Source: Terriglobia bacterium
Lineage (GTDB): Bacteria; Acidobacteriota; Terriglobia; UBA7540
DNA: 25,039 nucleotides
Direction: 5' to 3'
Assembly: GCA_030040455.1 (NCBI GenBank)
Contig: JASHTR010000606.1
Span: 1-25,039, forward strand
The notes beneath the pieces are model-generated. The model was given only the letters and a program-made list of their open reading frames with translations. It searched no databases and had not been told where the DNA came from. Made by a program: the position numbers and the translations under genes. Positions 7,914-16,009 of this stretch are shown here, in pieces; positions within the stretch are counted from its first letter, which is position 1; each line of letters opens with the position of its first letter.

Positions 7914-8044
7914 AGAAGACAAGCAAAAAGCATCCCGCAAAGCCGATAAACAAATTGAAAGTTCAAAGTCGAGAGTCGAAAGTTTATCAAGGATACGCCC
8001 TTTAACTCTTGACTTCCGACTGGTCTTGGCGCCTTTGCGAGAGG
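7914..8044. repeat. Dispersed palindromic intergenic repeat, copy 2
   Basis: This is the second copy of the element at 4257-4388, in the same orientation. It shares an identical 35 bp core (7963-7997) and the same outer words (AGAAGACAAGCA at the left, CTTTGCGAGAGG at the right). The inner arms have diverged but remain inverted relative to each other: GAAAGTTCAAAGTCGAGAGTC on the left matches TTAACTCTTGACTTCCGAC on the right approximately. It directly abuts the nested inverted repeat ending at 7909 and ends 40 bp before the ATP-grasp start codon, so it would lie in the 5' leader of that unit if transcription comes from upstream. Confidence 0.85.
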
Positions 8045-8084
8045 ATGTTGATTTTTTCACACCTTCAGAAGCTCAGGTACGGTG

Positions 8085-9326
8085 ATGAGAGTTCTGGTGC
8101 TCGATGGCAACGAAAACCATGCAGTCGCGGCCGTAAGATCGCTCGGGAAGTCAGGCCATTCCGTCGTAGTAGGATCATCGCATTCATGGTCGAAAGCGGG
8201 GTGGTCGCGATTCTGCGAGCGTCAATTCCATTATCCTGCCCCGCAAGAAAATCTTGAGGCCTTTGTAACGCGCATCGTGGAGGAAGTGAAGCCCGGAACG
8301 CTCGTCCTCCCGATGACGGAGCGCACCACGCTGCCGCTTTCGGAACGCAGGGAAGCGGTATTCTCGGCGGGCGGGCGGCTTGTGATGCCCCCACACCCAA
8401 CCGTTCTGCGCGCCTTTGACAAGCGCCAAACCACGGAATTGGCCTTGTCGTTGGGTCTGGCCGTACCGCGCACGGTGCTTTTGGAGGATTCGGCCGATGA
8501 GGTAGCGAGCCACCTCCATTTTCCGGCCGTGCTCAAGCCTCGAAGTTCTGAGGAGATTTCTCCGGCCGGCCGGGTGCAGGCGACGGGCAGGCCCGTTTAT
8601 GCGCGCAATCGCCAGGATTTCCTTATGGCTTATCGGCGGCTTCGTCAACGCTGTACGTCCGTGTTGGCGCAGGAATACGTGGAGGGCTACGGCGCGGGAT
8701 ACTTTGCGCTGATGCGCCATGGTGAGATGCGAGCGGAGTTCGCTCATCGGCGCATTCGCGACGTGCACCCCACCGGCTCCGGCAGTGCGGTGCGTGTGAG
8801 CGCGCGTCCAGAGCCGCGGGTGCGGGAGGCAGGCCTTGCACTGCTCAGCGCGCTCAAATGGCACGGCGCAGCGATGGTCGAGTTCCGCATCCGGTCAGAC
8901 GGAGTCCCCGTCTTCATCGAGGTCAATGGCCGCTTCTGGAACTCTTTGGCGCTTGCGGTTTATGCGGGCGCTGATTTTCCGTCACTCATCGCCGCGCTCG
9001 CCGAGCACGGCGATGTGCCGCCGGTTCCGGCATTCCGCACCGGAGTTCGCTGCCGTTGGATTTTGGGTGACTTCCGCCATCTTCTTTATGTGATGGGCGG
9101 GCGGCCACCCGGCTTTCCGGGTGAATTTCCCGGGCGGATGCGCACGCTCTTCAATTTTTTACTTCCCGTTCCGGGAACCGTACACGACAATTTTACCTGG
9201 GATGATCCGCTCCCTGAGCTCGGCGACTGGCTGGATTTTGGCTTAAGGCGTCTGCCCGAGGCGTTCGGGAAAAAGCCCAGAGGTGGAGACGAGGTCCATG
9301 CTCAGAGGGGCTATTCACACTCATAG
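8085..9326 (+). CDS. ATP-grasp domain protein (carboxylate-amine/thiol ligase-like)
   Basis: ATP-grasp enzymes activate a carboxylate as acyl-phosphate and couple it to an amine or thiol. Counting from the ATG at 8085: an N-terminal Rossmann-like pre-ATP-grasp domain (MRVLVLDGNENHAVAAVRSL), the lid/ATP-binding segment FPAVLKPRSSEE with K151, the adenine-binding region AQEYVEGYGAGYF at 195-207, and the metal-binding segment MVEFRIRSDGVPVFIEVNGRFW with E266, E279 and N281. All nucleotide and metal ligands appear intact. A GTG directly upstream (8082) is an alternative start. The last 100 residues resemble no domain I recognise. The gene overlaps the PHP gene by 29 bp and heads a packed trio ending in a NodB deacetylase, which suggests that it modifies a glycan, a glycan precursor or an amino-sugar conjugate. 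The substrate is unknown. Confidence 0.85.
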   Translation: MRVLVLDGNENHAVAAVRSLGKSGHSVVVGSSHSWSKAGWSRFCERQFHYPAPQENLEAFVTRIVEEVKPGTLVLPMTERTTLPLSERREAVFSAGGRLVMPPHPTVLRAFDKRQTTELALSLGLAVPRTVLLEDSADEVASHLHFPAVLKPRSSEEISPAGRVQATGRPVYARNRQDFLMAYRRLRQRCTSVLAQEYVEGYGAGYFALMRHGEMRAEFAHRRIRDVHPTGSGSAVRVSARPEPRVREAGLALLSALKWHGAAMVEFRIRSDGVPVFIEVNGRFWNSLALAVYAGADFPSLIAALAEHGDVPPVPAFRTGVRCRWILGDFRHLLYVMGGRPPGFPGEFPGRMRTLFNFLLPVPGTVHDNFTWDDPLPELGDWLDFGLRRLPEAFGKKPRGGDEVHAQRGYSHS

Positions 9327-10092
9327 CACGTATTCTGATGGCGAGTTCACCCTGCGTCAGCTTTGCGAGGTGTTTCGAGCTGCAGGATGCAGCTTTGTCT
9401 GTGTTACAGACCACGCCGAATACTTCTCTTCCGCCAGTCTCGAATCTTATATTCAAGAGTGCAAGAAGTTATCTGACGGGCAATTTATTCTTATCCCCGG
9501 ACTGGAATTCAATTGCGACGACCGGATGCACATTCTAAGCTACGGCGCCCCCGCGCTCGCCGGGAGCACGGACCCTCAGGAAGTGATCCGGCACATCCAG
9601 CGCTTCGGCGGGCTCGCCGTGATTGCGCACCCCAGAGATTCAGCCTTCCCACGGATTGAATCCTTTGAGACGCTGCCCGACGGCATCGAAGCCTGGAACT
9701 CGAAATACGATGGCCGTTATGCTCCGCGCCCCGCCGTCTTTGACCTGCTCCTCCGGCTGCAGAAGCGCGAGCCCGAAATGCGGGCTTATTACGGACAGGA
9801 CCTGCACTGGAAGAAGCAATTCCGCGGGCTGCTGAACGTTCTTCCGCTGGCGGCGCCGGACCGTGCCCGGATCCTTCAGGCCTTTGCTCGTGGGGACTTT
9901 CGCGGTCAAAAATCTCGTTTGGAGCTGCCTTCAGACGGCCAGTTGCCGGAGGGCTTGGCCATGAAATTTGAGAGGGCCCACGCTCGCTCGGACCGGATGC
10001 GTTGGCTCATGAGGAGCGCCAAGAAGACGGCAGATCGCGTTGGAGTTGCCTTGCCTCGGCCGCTGAAGTCCCACCTGCGAAGGATATTCTGA
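9298..10092 (+). CDS. PHP-domain metal-dependent phosphoesterase
   Basis: PHP proteins use a trinuclear metal site to hydrolyse phosphoesters. Every usual ligand position is filled, counting from ATG 9298: IHTHSTYSDG (H7, H9, D14), VTDHAEY (D38, H39), IPGLEFN (E70), MHIL (H78), VIAHP (H111), and GQDLHW (D168, H170). The protein is cytoplasmic and 264 aa, typical of the small stand-alone PHP family rather than of DNA polymerase. The frame opens at GTG 9283, but ATG 9298 has GGAG/GAGG upstream and starts at the homology. It overlaps the ATP-grasp gene by 29 bp, and its TGA directly abuts the ATG of the deacetylase, so the three are made together. A sugar-phosphate or nucleotide-phosphate substrate linked to glycan assembly is an inference from context. 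Confidence 0.88.
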   Translation: MLRGAIHTHSTYSDGEFTLRQLCEVFRAAGCSFVCVTDHAEYFSSASLESYIQECKKLSDGQFILIPGLEFNCDDRMHILSYGAPALAGSTDPQEVIRHIQRFGGLAVIAHPRDSAFPRIESFETLPDGIEAWNSKYDGRYAPRPAVFDLLLRLQKREPEMRAYYGQDLHWKKQFRGLLNVLPLAAPDRARILQAFARGDFRGQKSRLELPSDGQLPEGLAMKFERAHARSDRMRWLMRSAKKTADRVGVALPRPLKSHLRRIF

Positions 10093-10875
10093 ATGCTTCA
10101 TCGAGGAAGGGTATTTTTGATGTTTCACGAGCTTGAAATGCCTGGCCGCGCGCCGTGCGATTCATCGCCGGGCTACGTGCGTTATGTCGTCCGGGAACCG
10201 TATTTCCGTGAATACCTGATACGTCTGAAGAGCGCTGGGTTGCGCGGCCTGAGCGTAGGTGAAGCCCTGGCAGGCACGGATTCCTCCATGCCAGGCGTGG
10301 TGATTACATTTGATGACGGCTGCGAAACGGACTATCTGGCGGCAGCCCCCGCGATTCAGGCGGTAGGATTCCGCGGGACGTTTTATGTGGTTTCGGGCTT
10401 TGTGGGAAAGCCGGGTTATATTGGGCGAGGGCAACTTCGTTCTCTTAACGAGGCGGGCTTCGAGATCGGGAGCCATTCGATGAGCCATCCCTATCTTACG
10501 GAGCTTGACCCCGGCCGGCTCAAGGAAGAAGTTTCCAACTCCAAAGACCAGTTAGAGCAGATGATCGGGAGGCGAGTTGATCACTTTTCGTGTCCCGGCG
10601 GTCGTTGGAATCGCACCGTTTTGGAAGCCTGCCGCGAGGCACAATATGCCTCGGTCGCCACAAGCCAGATCGGGACGAATTCGCCTGAGACCGCTTGTTT
10701 CCGGCTGCGGCGCGTGGTGGTAGGAAGAAGCCTGCCGGCAGCCACTTTGGATGCCTGGTCCCGTGGGCAGTCATTATTCTGGCCCCGAGCCAGGCAGGTG
10801 GCGCGCGACGCCCTAAAGAGCTGGGCGGGGAATCGGACCTATGAGCGGCTCCGATCCGCCGTGCTTAACCGCTGA
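10093..10875 (+). CDS. Polysaccharide deacetylase (NodB/CE4 family)
   Basis: This is predicted to remove N- or O-acetyl groups from a glycan or sugar precursor by a metal-dependent mechanism. The NodB motifs are present: ITFDDG (D74 catalytic base, D75 metal), GSHSMSHPYL (H128 and H132, metal), and FSCPGGRWN (R171, motif 3). The expected motif-5 Leu-His near the C-terminus is not evident; the C-terminal third (after about residue 190) is poorly conserved. There is no signal peptide or membrane segment, so it probably acts inside the cell, for example on a lipid-linked or nucleotide-linked intermediate. At 260 aa it is a bare catalytic domain. It starts immediately after the PHP stop codon and closes the trio; some 330 bp of non-coding DNA follows. 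Confidence 0.9.
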   Translation: MLHRGRVFLMFHELEMPGRAPCDSSPGYVRYVVREPYFREYLIRLKSAGLRGLSVGEALAGTDSSMPGVVITFDDGCETDYLAAAPAIQAVGFRGTFYVVSGFVGKPGYIGRGQLRSLNEAGFEIGSHSMSHPYLTELDPGRLKEEVSNSKDQLEQMIGRRVDHFSCPGGRWNRTVLEACREAQYASVATSQIGTNSPETACFRLRRVVVGRSLPAATLDAWSRGQSLFWPRARQVARDALKSWAGNRTYERLRSAVLNR

Positions 10876-11210
10876 TTGGCGCGTGGATTGTAACCGCTCG
10901 AAAGGTCCGGGGTGGAGGAGCGGCTTCGTTTATTGGCCGCGCCGCTTATCGCGCGCATTTCCGCCCGGCAGACGGCGACCTCCGACGCGGGTTTCTGCTT
11001 TGAGCAGTTTTATCTTTCGGCTCGTTCGCTTGCCGAGCTTCTGGTTTAAGAAGCGCCCCTTGCCCACACTCTTCTCCGTGGTTCTTATAGAAAATGAGTG
11101 ATGAGTGAATAGATGGAATTATTGATTCGTTGAATCAATGGCTCAATTACCCTATCATCCCGTTATTCAACGAATCGATTCTCACCACTGATCACTCATC
11201 CGTGTTGCGT
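10876..11210. other. Intergenic region between converging genes
   Basis: The deacetylase gene (+) and the RDD gene (-) converge here. The first 215 bases hold only short GC-rich frames with no family features. The last 110 bases hold the structured element listed at 11096-11200. No promoter is expected for either flanking gene. Confidence 0.5.
11096..11200. repeat. Imperfect palindrome with GATGAGTGA arms
   Basis: Outer arms GATGAGTGA (11100-11108) and TCACTCATC (11192-11200) pair perfectly. Inner arms GATTCGTTGAAT (11124-11135) and ATTCAACGAATC (11165-11176) also pair perfectly over 12 bp. The left inner arm is itself a small palindrome (TTGATTC-GTT-GAATCAA). It lies just downstream of the minus-strand RDD stop codon and may serve as a two-way transcript end, or be a dispersed repeat. 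The same GATGAGTG word forms the hairpin at 17564-17591. Confidence 0.75.
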
Positions 11211-12239
11211 TCAGCGCCCGCTGTCGTCTTCAACCAGCATCGTTCCTGAGATATGATCGTGCCAGGCCAATCCATCACTGTCCATGGCGGCCCAGAGGAA
11301 GCCCAGCATGAAGGAAGCGATGGAAACAAGATAACCAAAGGCTCGCAGGAGAGATTCCTGCCGCGTGGGCGGGTCGCCGTCCAGGCTGCGAACTGACAGC
11401 CCCAGGGCGGATTGTCCTGGGGTTGAGAGCGTCAACGCGCCGAAGAGTCCAAAATAGGCAAAAATCCAGAAACCCACTAAGAACACGACCACCGCAAAGT
11501 TAAGCGGCGCCGCATGGATTTTTCCTCCCACAAGCCCAAAGAGAGCAGCAAAGAGGACACCTGCGGCCAGCAACACTCCCGCGTCCTCAACGCCGGCAAG
11601 AAATCGCCTGCTGAGAGGCGCGCTTGCCGGTTCGGAGACGTTAAAGTCCTGGTTCCGCTCCACCGTATTCAGTGAAGCGTCGATAGGATCGGCTTGCAGC
11701 ACGAAGTCGGAAGCGTTTTGCAAGGCAGCACGAGGGGTGCGACGCCGCTCTTCCAGGTCTCTGGCCAGAGGAAGGGAATCCCGTTTTAGCCCTCCAGGGC
11801 TTGAACCTCGGTCTTCGAATGTCAGATCGATCTTCTGCCCGCCGCGCAATCGGCTCGCAGGAGCAGCAGGACCCTCCGATTCGGTCTCCGCATCAAAACT
11901 GAATTGCAGGCTCAGGTTATTTTCTGCGTCCCGGCGCAGATTGGAGCGCCGCCGACGGTAGCCTGCCACTTGGCCGGAAATCTCGTGGGCCCAATCGGTC
12001 CCGGAATCCTCGCGAGACGACCCACGCGCCGGAAGCTCAAACTCCGCAATGGGTGCGACCGAATGCGGCGATGGGAGCGGCTGCGGAGGCGTTTCCCCAA
12101 GCAAGCTTTCGCCTTCAGAGGCTGGAAAATCAGGGGCGTTTCTTCCTTGCCGGTCCGTGGGCAACGCAAAGCGATACCCACACTTCTTACATTGCTTGAT
12201 ATCCGGAAAACTGACGTATCCGCATTTGGGACATCTCAC
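11211..12239 (-). CDS. Zinc-ribbon plus RDD-domain membrane protein
   Basis: From the GTG at 12239 the protein begins with a zinc ribbon (cysteines 3, 6, 17 and 20 in CPKCGYVSF and CKKCGYRF). A long low-complexity, charged linker of about 180 residues follows, then an RDD domain of three membrane segments (around VLLAAGVLFAALFGL, FAVVVFLVGFWIFAYFGL and FGYLVSIASFMLGFLWAAM). RDD stands for conserved Arg and Asp residues; the family's role is unclear, with transport proposed for some members. The frame opens at ATG 12263, but AGGGAG sits 6 bases before GTG 12239, and the family normally starts with the ribbon, so 342 aa is preferred. It diverges from lptD across about 115 bp; a functional tie to outer-membrane assembly is not established. 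Confidence 0.85.
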   Translation of the reverse strand: MRCPKCGYVSFPDIKQCKKCGYRFALPTDRQGRNAPDFPASEGESLLGETPPQPLPSPHSVAPIAEFELPARGSSREDSGTDWAHEISGQVAGYRRRRSNLRRDAENNLSLQFSFDAETESEGPAAPASRLRGGQKIDLTFEDRGSSPGGLKRDSLPLARDLEERRRTPRAALQNASDFVLQADPIDASLNTVERNQDFNVSEPASAPLSRRFLAGVEDAGVLLAAGVLFAALFGLVGGKIHAAPLNFAVVVFLVGFWIFAYFGLFGALTLSTPGQSALGLSVRSLDGDPPTRQESLLRAFGYLVSIASFMLGFLWAAMDSDGLAWHDHISGTMLVEDDSGR

Positions 12240-12354
12240 CGCCCGCTCCCTCAACACGATCATTTCGCGCTGGCCGCGTTCATCGGTCCGCTTGAATCAT
12301 AACAAATGGCTCAGGCAAAGCAAAGTTGGTTCGGGTAAAATACCCTATTGGGGC
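12240..12354. promoter_or_regulatory. Divergent intergenic region between the RDD gene and lptD
   Basis: This short gap must hold the promoters for both directions if neither gene is read from further away. A small palindrome GGGTAAAATACCC lies at about 12333-12345, just before the lptD ATG. No confident -35/-10 pair was found. A plus-strand frame is open through this gap from 12049 but is antisense to the RDD gene and is not taken as coding. Confidence 0.3.
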
Positions 12355-14721
12355 ATGCTCACGCTATCGAGCGAGTTCACCCGCCGCCTCAAGGGTGGCG
12401 CGTTGTGTGTTTTTGGATTGGCGCTGTTCCTCTTTTTCCTGGGTCTGCCGTCGCCGCTGTCCGGCCAGCAGCCTTGTTTTGTTCCTCCTGCGTTCCAAAA
12501 TCCTCAGACCACGCTCAGTCTCCGAGCCGATTCCCAGAGATGGATCAATCAGGTTTATACCGGGCGCGGGAACGTGCTGCTCACCTACCGGGAGATGCGC
12601 TTGAGGGCAGATTCTGTAACCTACGATGATTCAACCGGCGAGGTGATTGCCCGGGGGCACGTGGTTTTTGACGATCCTCGCGGGCATCTCGAGGCGGAGC
12701 AAGCGAATTATAACGTTTACACCGATCACGGCTGGTTCTCCAAGGCCCATGGCTACCTCCATTACCCATCGCCTAGCCCGCACAGCACGACGCCTCCATC
12801 ATCGTTTTATGTTAACGCGGAAAAAATCACGCGCGTCGATCAGGATACTTATACCCTTGAGAAGTCCCGCGTCAGCTCCTGCGAAAGGGCGGACCGCGGG
12901 GTGGCTGTTGCCATGTCAAACGCCAAGCTGGAAGTCGGGCAGCGGGTGACGGGCCGGGAGGCGATTTTTCGCTTCCTTGGCATTCCGGTCTTCTACGTGC
13001 CAGCGGTCGTCGTCTCGGCGTCGCGCCAGGATCGGCAATCCGGTTTCCTGCTTCCCCGCATCGGCGAGAGCACCCAGAAGGGGTTTATGCTGGGTGACGC
13101 ATTTTTCTGGGCGATGAACCCAAGCACGGACCTGTTGTTGGGGCTTGAAGATTTCAGCCTGCGGGGGCTCGGCGTCTCCGGACGCTTCCGCGCCCGTCCT
13201 AGCGCTTCGTCAGAGATCTCAGCAGACTTTTTTGGGATTGACGATCAAGCCAGCGGCCCGCTGCGGTCCATCCGCGCGCCCGGAGGAAGTTTTAACATTA
13301 CCGGCGATTCCGACGACATTGGCGCAGGCTTTCGGGGCGTGGTGGACGTGGACTACGTTAATTCACTCGCCTTCCGTACCACCTGGTCGGACAATTTCAA
13401 TACCGCTGTTTTTTCCGAAGCTCAACAGATGGGTTTCGCAACGAAAAATTTTGACGCCTACAGCATCAATTTTTATGCTTCGCGCTACCAGAATTTCCTT
13501 TCCGCCGCGCCCGTGAACGAACAATCCATCATCATTCGCCAGGTCCCGAGCGCATCGTTCTCCGGCATGGACCAGCAAATCGGCCAGTCGCCTTTTTATT
13601 TCGCCTTCGACACCTCGCTCGATGGCGTGGGACGCTCTGAGCCGGGGTTCGCTACACCCACCCTGACCGACCGGGTGGACCTATTCCCGCGCCTGGTGAT
13701 GCTCTTGCACCCGTTCTGGGGGTTCCACCTCACCCCGACCTTCGGAGTCCGCGAAACCTATTACGGAACCAGCCTCAAGCCGGATCATACCCCCGTGAAC
13801 CGCTTTCTTGGCGAATTCACCTTGGATCTTCGCCCTCCCACCTTTGAAAAAACCTTTTCCCATTCTATTCTTGGGCACAAGTTCAAACACGTGATCGAGC
13901 CGGATATCCAATACCAGCTTGTTAAGATAAGCGATCCCCAAAGCATCTTTGACATCGTTCGATTTGACGATACGGACGTTCTGACCGATGATAATGAAAT
14001 TCAGTTTTCCCTCACCAACTCTCTTCTCGAGCGTAAAGACGGGTCCAGCAGCCAGGGAGGCTCGGCGCGCGATTTAATCTCCTGGACGTTGACACAAAAA
14101 TATTTTTTTGATCCGACCTTCGGCGGCGTGGTTCAACCCGGGGATCGCATCGCCATCGCACCAACGCTTTCGCTCACGGGCTTCGTCTTTCCGGAGGGGC
14201 GCAACCTCTCTCCGCTGAATTCGCTCCTGAAGTTTTCACCGACTTCACGGTTTGACGCCGAGTTGATCACGGACCTTGCTCCGGAGGGAGGAGGGTTGCT
14301 GGATGCGGGCGTCACCGCCCGCGTTCAAAGCCATACGCTGGACTTGGCCTTCACCGATTTCTTCGTCAACCATACCGTCCTTCTTCCGGCGCCCATTGCC
14401 CCCTCCATCCCGATCACTTCGCTTCCCACCTTTCATTTGCTCAACATGACAGCGAGCCACGGAGATCCGGACCACAAAGGGTTGAGCGAGGCGTTTCGAA
14501 TTGATTACAACCTTTCGCAAAACATCGTTGAGGATTTCGTCGGCCAGGCCAGCTACAACTTTGGTTGTTTTGCTCTCAACGCGCAGTACGAGCGATTCAA
14601 CCTGGGGTCCATTCGCAATGAGAACCTCTTCCGTTTGTCCATTACCCTGGGCAATGTCGCCACCTTCGGCAGCCTTAAACCGGCGCAGTTCCTCCAGCGG
14701 CAACTGAGGGATATTCCCTAA
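12355..14721 (+). CDS. lptD: LPS-assembly outer-membrane protein LptD
   Basis: LptD, with the lipoprotein LptE, inserts lipopolysaccharide into the outer leaflet of the outer membrane. From ATG 12355 (788 aa): signal peptide 1-37 with hydrophobic core GLALFLFFLG; an OstA/LptA-like beta-jellyroll at about 50-180 (YTGRGNVLLTYREMRLRADS, GEVIARGHVVFDD, HLEAEQANYNV); then the LptD barrel region (FRFLGIPVFYVPAVVVSAS, QSGFLLPRIGES and later alternating strands). Three mature cysteines are seen: C41, C176 and C738. E. coli LptD has four, two in the N-terminal part and two in the barrel, so an inter-domain disulfide is possible here. The frame extends upstream to 12049, but that part is antisense to the RDD gene and precedes the signal peptide. 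The last residues (RQLRDIP) lack the usual terminal aromatic. LptE is not in the window. Confidence 0.9.
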   Translation: MLTLSSEFTRRLKGGALCVFGLALFLFFLGLPSPLSGQQPCFVPPAFQNPQTTLSLRADSQRWINQVYTGRGNVLLTYREMRLRADSVTYDDSTGEVIARGHVVFDDPRGHLEAEQANYNVYTDHGWFSKAHGYLHYPSPSPHSTTPPSSFYVNAEKITRVDQDTYTLEKSRVSSCERADRGVAVAMSNAKLEVGQRVTGREAIFRFLGIPVFYVPAVVVSASRQDRQSGFLLPRIGESTQKGFMLGDAFFWAMNPSTDLLLGLEDFSLRGLGVSGRFRARPSASSEISADFFGIDDQASGPLRSIRAPGGSFNITGDSDDIGAGFRGVVDVDYVNSLAFRTTWSDNFNTAVFSEAQQMGFATKNFDAYSINFYASRYQNFLSAAPVNEQSIIIRQVPSASFSGMDQQIGQSPFYFAFDTSLDGVGRSEPGFATPTLTDRVDLFPRLVMLLHPFWGFHLTPTFGVRETYYGTSLKPDHTPVNRFLGEFTLDLRPPTFEKTFSHSILGHKFKHVIEPDIQYQLVKISDPQSIFDIVRFDDTDVLTDDNEIQFSLTNSLLERKDGSSSQGGSARDLISWTLTQKYFFDPTFGGVVQPGDRIAIAPTLSLTGFVFPEGRNLSPLNSLLKFSPTSRFDAELITDLAPEGGGLLDAGVTARVQSHTLDLAFTDFFVNHTVLLPAPIAPSIPITSLPTFHLLNMTASHGDPDHKGLSEAFRIDYNLSQNIVEDFVGQASYNFGCFALNAQYERFNLGSIRNENLFRLSITLGNVATFGSLKPAQFLQRQLRDIP

Positions 14722-14779
14722 GCAAGCTCTCGGATCCAAAGTGGCAGCAAGCGGGCGCCTGCACAGGTGCTTTGCAATC
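14722..14779. terminator. Short convergent gap with a weak hairpin
   Basis: Between the converging lptD and dcd genes, GCGCCTG-CA-CAGGTGC (about 14756-14771) can form a stem with one mismatch. There is no clear T-tract on either strand, so the terminator role is tentative. Confidence 0.3.
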
Positions 14780-16009
14780 TCAAACGTCCGCGACTTTGAC
14801 GTGATTCAGAGTTGCGAGCGCGGGGAGGGACGTGGAGGGCTCTGATGCGGATGTCTTCTTAAATTGCTTACTCAACGCGAGACCCTGTTGTTGATACGAG
14901 GAGCCGATGCCTTGACCGTACAATTTGTGAGGAGGAGCGGTCATCTTATGATAGATCAGGCGGCCGACCTCCCTTCCGTCTTCCAACAAGATCGGCACCT
15001 CATGGGCGCGTACTTCGAGCACCGCCGTTGTGCCTTTAATCTCTCCCGTGTTTCCAAACCCAAACCCCGGATCGAAGAACCCCGCGTAATGCACCGTAAA
15101 CTCACCGATCGAGGGGTCGTAGGACACCATCTCCGCCGCGTAATCCGGCGGAACGCTGATCTTCTCCTTTGAGGATAACAAGTAGAACTCGCCAGGGTTA
15201 AGCACCAGGCTGCCGCCTAGCGCCTCAGCCCGAAGCGGCTCCCAAAATTCATTTGCATCGTATGTTCCGATGCTGGAAAGCTCGATCGGTGCCTGCGTTT
15301 TCCTGGCCTTGTACGCTACAATGCTCTCCCTTGAGCCGCCGAGGTCGATAGAAATTCGCAGCCCTTCCCGTATCACGGGGCCGCCGGGACCTTCCCCGGT
15401 TTCATAATAGATCAGTTGCCTTTTCTTAGCTAACCTGCGCAGTTGCTCATCGTCAGATTGTGGGTTTCCTCTGAAGAATCGCAATTGGTTAAGCTTTGTC
15501 CCCGCTTTCACAACGATTGGGAATGTTCGCGGCACGATCTCTACGTAAAGTCCGCCCGAATAGCCTTCGCGGACCACTTCAAAAGTTGATTCACCTTCAG
15601 TCATCAACCGGGTGAAAATGTCCAAGCGGCCGGTTGTACTTTTGGGGTTGGCCTTGCCTCCCACATCAGACGGTAGCGCGAGACTTTCCAGCAGCGGGGC
15701 GATGAATACGTTCCCGGGCGTTAGCAACGCCGGCTGTTTCAGGTCAAGCTCTTTAACCAGCAATTCCTTGATCTTTGGGCCGATCAGAGACTTCTCACTG
15801 GGCAGGAAACTCGCCTTGACCTGGTAGGCTACGTCTCCCAGGCGCAAATCTATGCTTGCTGGCTGGATTTGGTCGTCGGCAACCCTGGGAGCGATAATTT
15901 TCCCTGTTTCTATTAGAGTCCGGATGGTTTGCGAGGGCAGAATTCCAGAGCCAACCCGCTCGGGTTTCAGTTGTCGGAAAAGACTTGCTGCGGCCTCGTC
16001 CTTTTTCAT
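14780..16009 (-). CDS. dcd: Double-domain dCTP deaminase
   Basis: It converts dCTP to dUTP and ammonia, feeding dTMP synthesis. At 409 aa it is about twice the length of E. coli Dcd and matches the tandem two-domain form. The first half has QPASIDLRLG, KANPKSTTGRLDIFTRL (substrate/phosphate segment) and EGYSGGLYVEI. The second half has SYDPSIGEFTVHYAGFFDPGFGFG and TTAVLEVRAHEVPILLEDG, the DPGF...E catalytic signature. The catalytic pieces thus seem shared out between the halves. The ATG overlaps the xylulokinase stop codon as ATGA (4 bp), and GGAGGAGC precedes it, so translation is probably coupled to the kinase. The C-terminal 50 residues (Ser/Ala/Thr-rich) look disordered. A two-domain dUTPase-like protein is the alternative; the QPAS motif favours Dcd. 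Confidence 0.88.
   Translation of the reverse strand: MKKDEAAASLFRQLKPERVGSGILPSQTIRTLIETGKIIAPRVADDQIQPASIDLRLGDVAYQVKASFLPSEKSLIGPKIKELLVKELDLKQPALLTPGNVFIAPLLESLALPSDVGGKANPKSTTGRLDIFTRLMTEGESTFEVVREGYSGGLYVEIVPRTFPIVVKAGTKLNQLRFFRGNPQSDDEQLRRLAKKRQLIYYETGEGPGGPVIREGLRISIDLGGSRESIVAYKARKTQAPIELSSIGTYDANEFWEPLRAEALGGSLVLNPGEFYLLSSKEKISVPPDYAAEMVSYDPSIGEFTVHYAGFFDPGFGFGNTGEIKGTTAVLEVRAHEVPILLEDGREVGRLIYHKMTAPPHKLYGQGIGSSYQQQGLALSKQFKKTSASEPSTSLPALATLNHVKVADV

Noticed and set aside
4257..8044. Repeats considered as a CRISPR array
   Set aside because: There are only two copies, nearly 4 kb apart, each a long palindrome with no regular spacers and no cas genes.
12049..12354. Upstream extension of the lptD frame
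   Set aside because: It is antisense to the zinc ribbon of the RDD gene and would place over 100 residues before the signal peptide.
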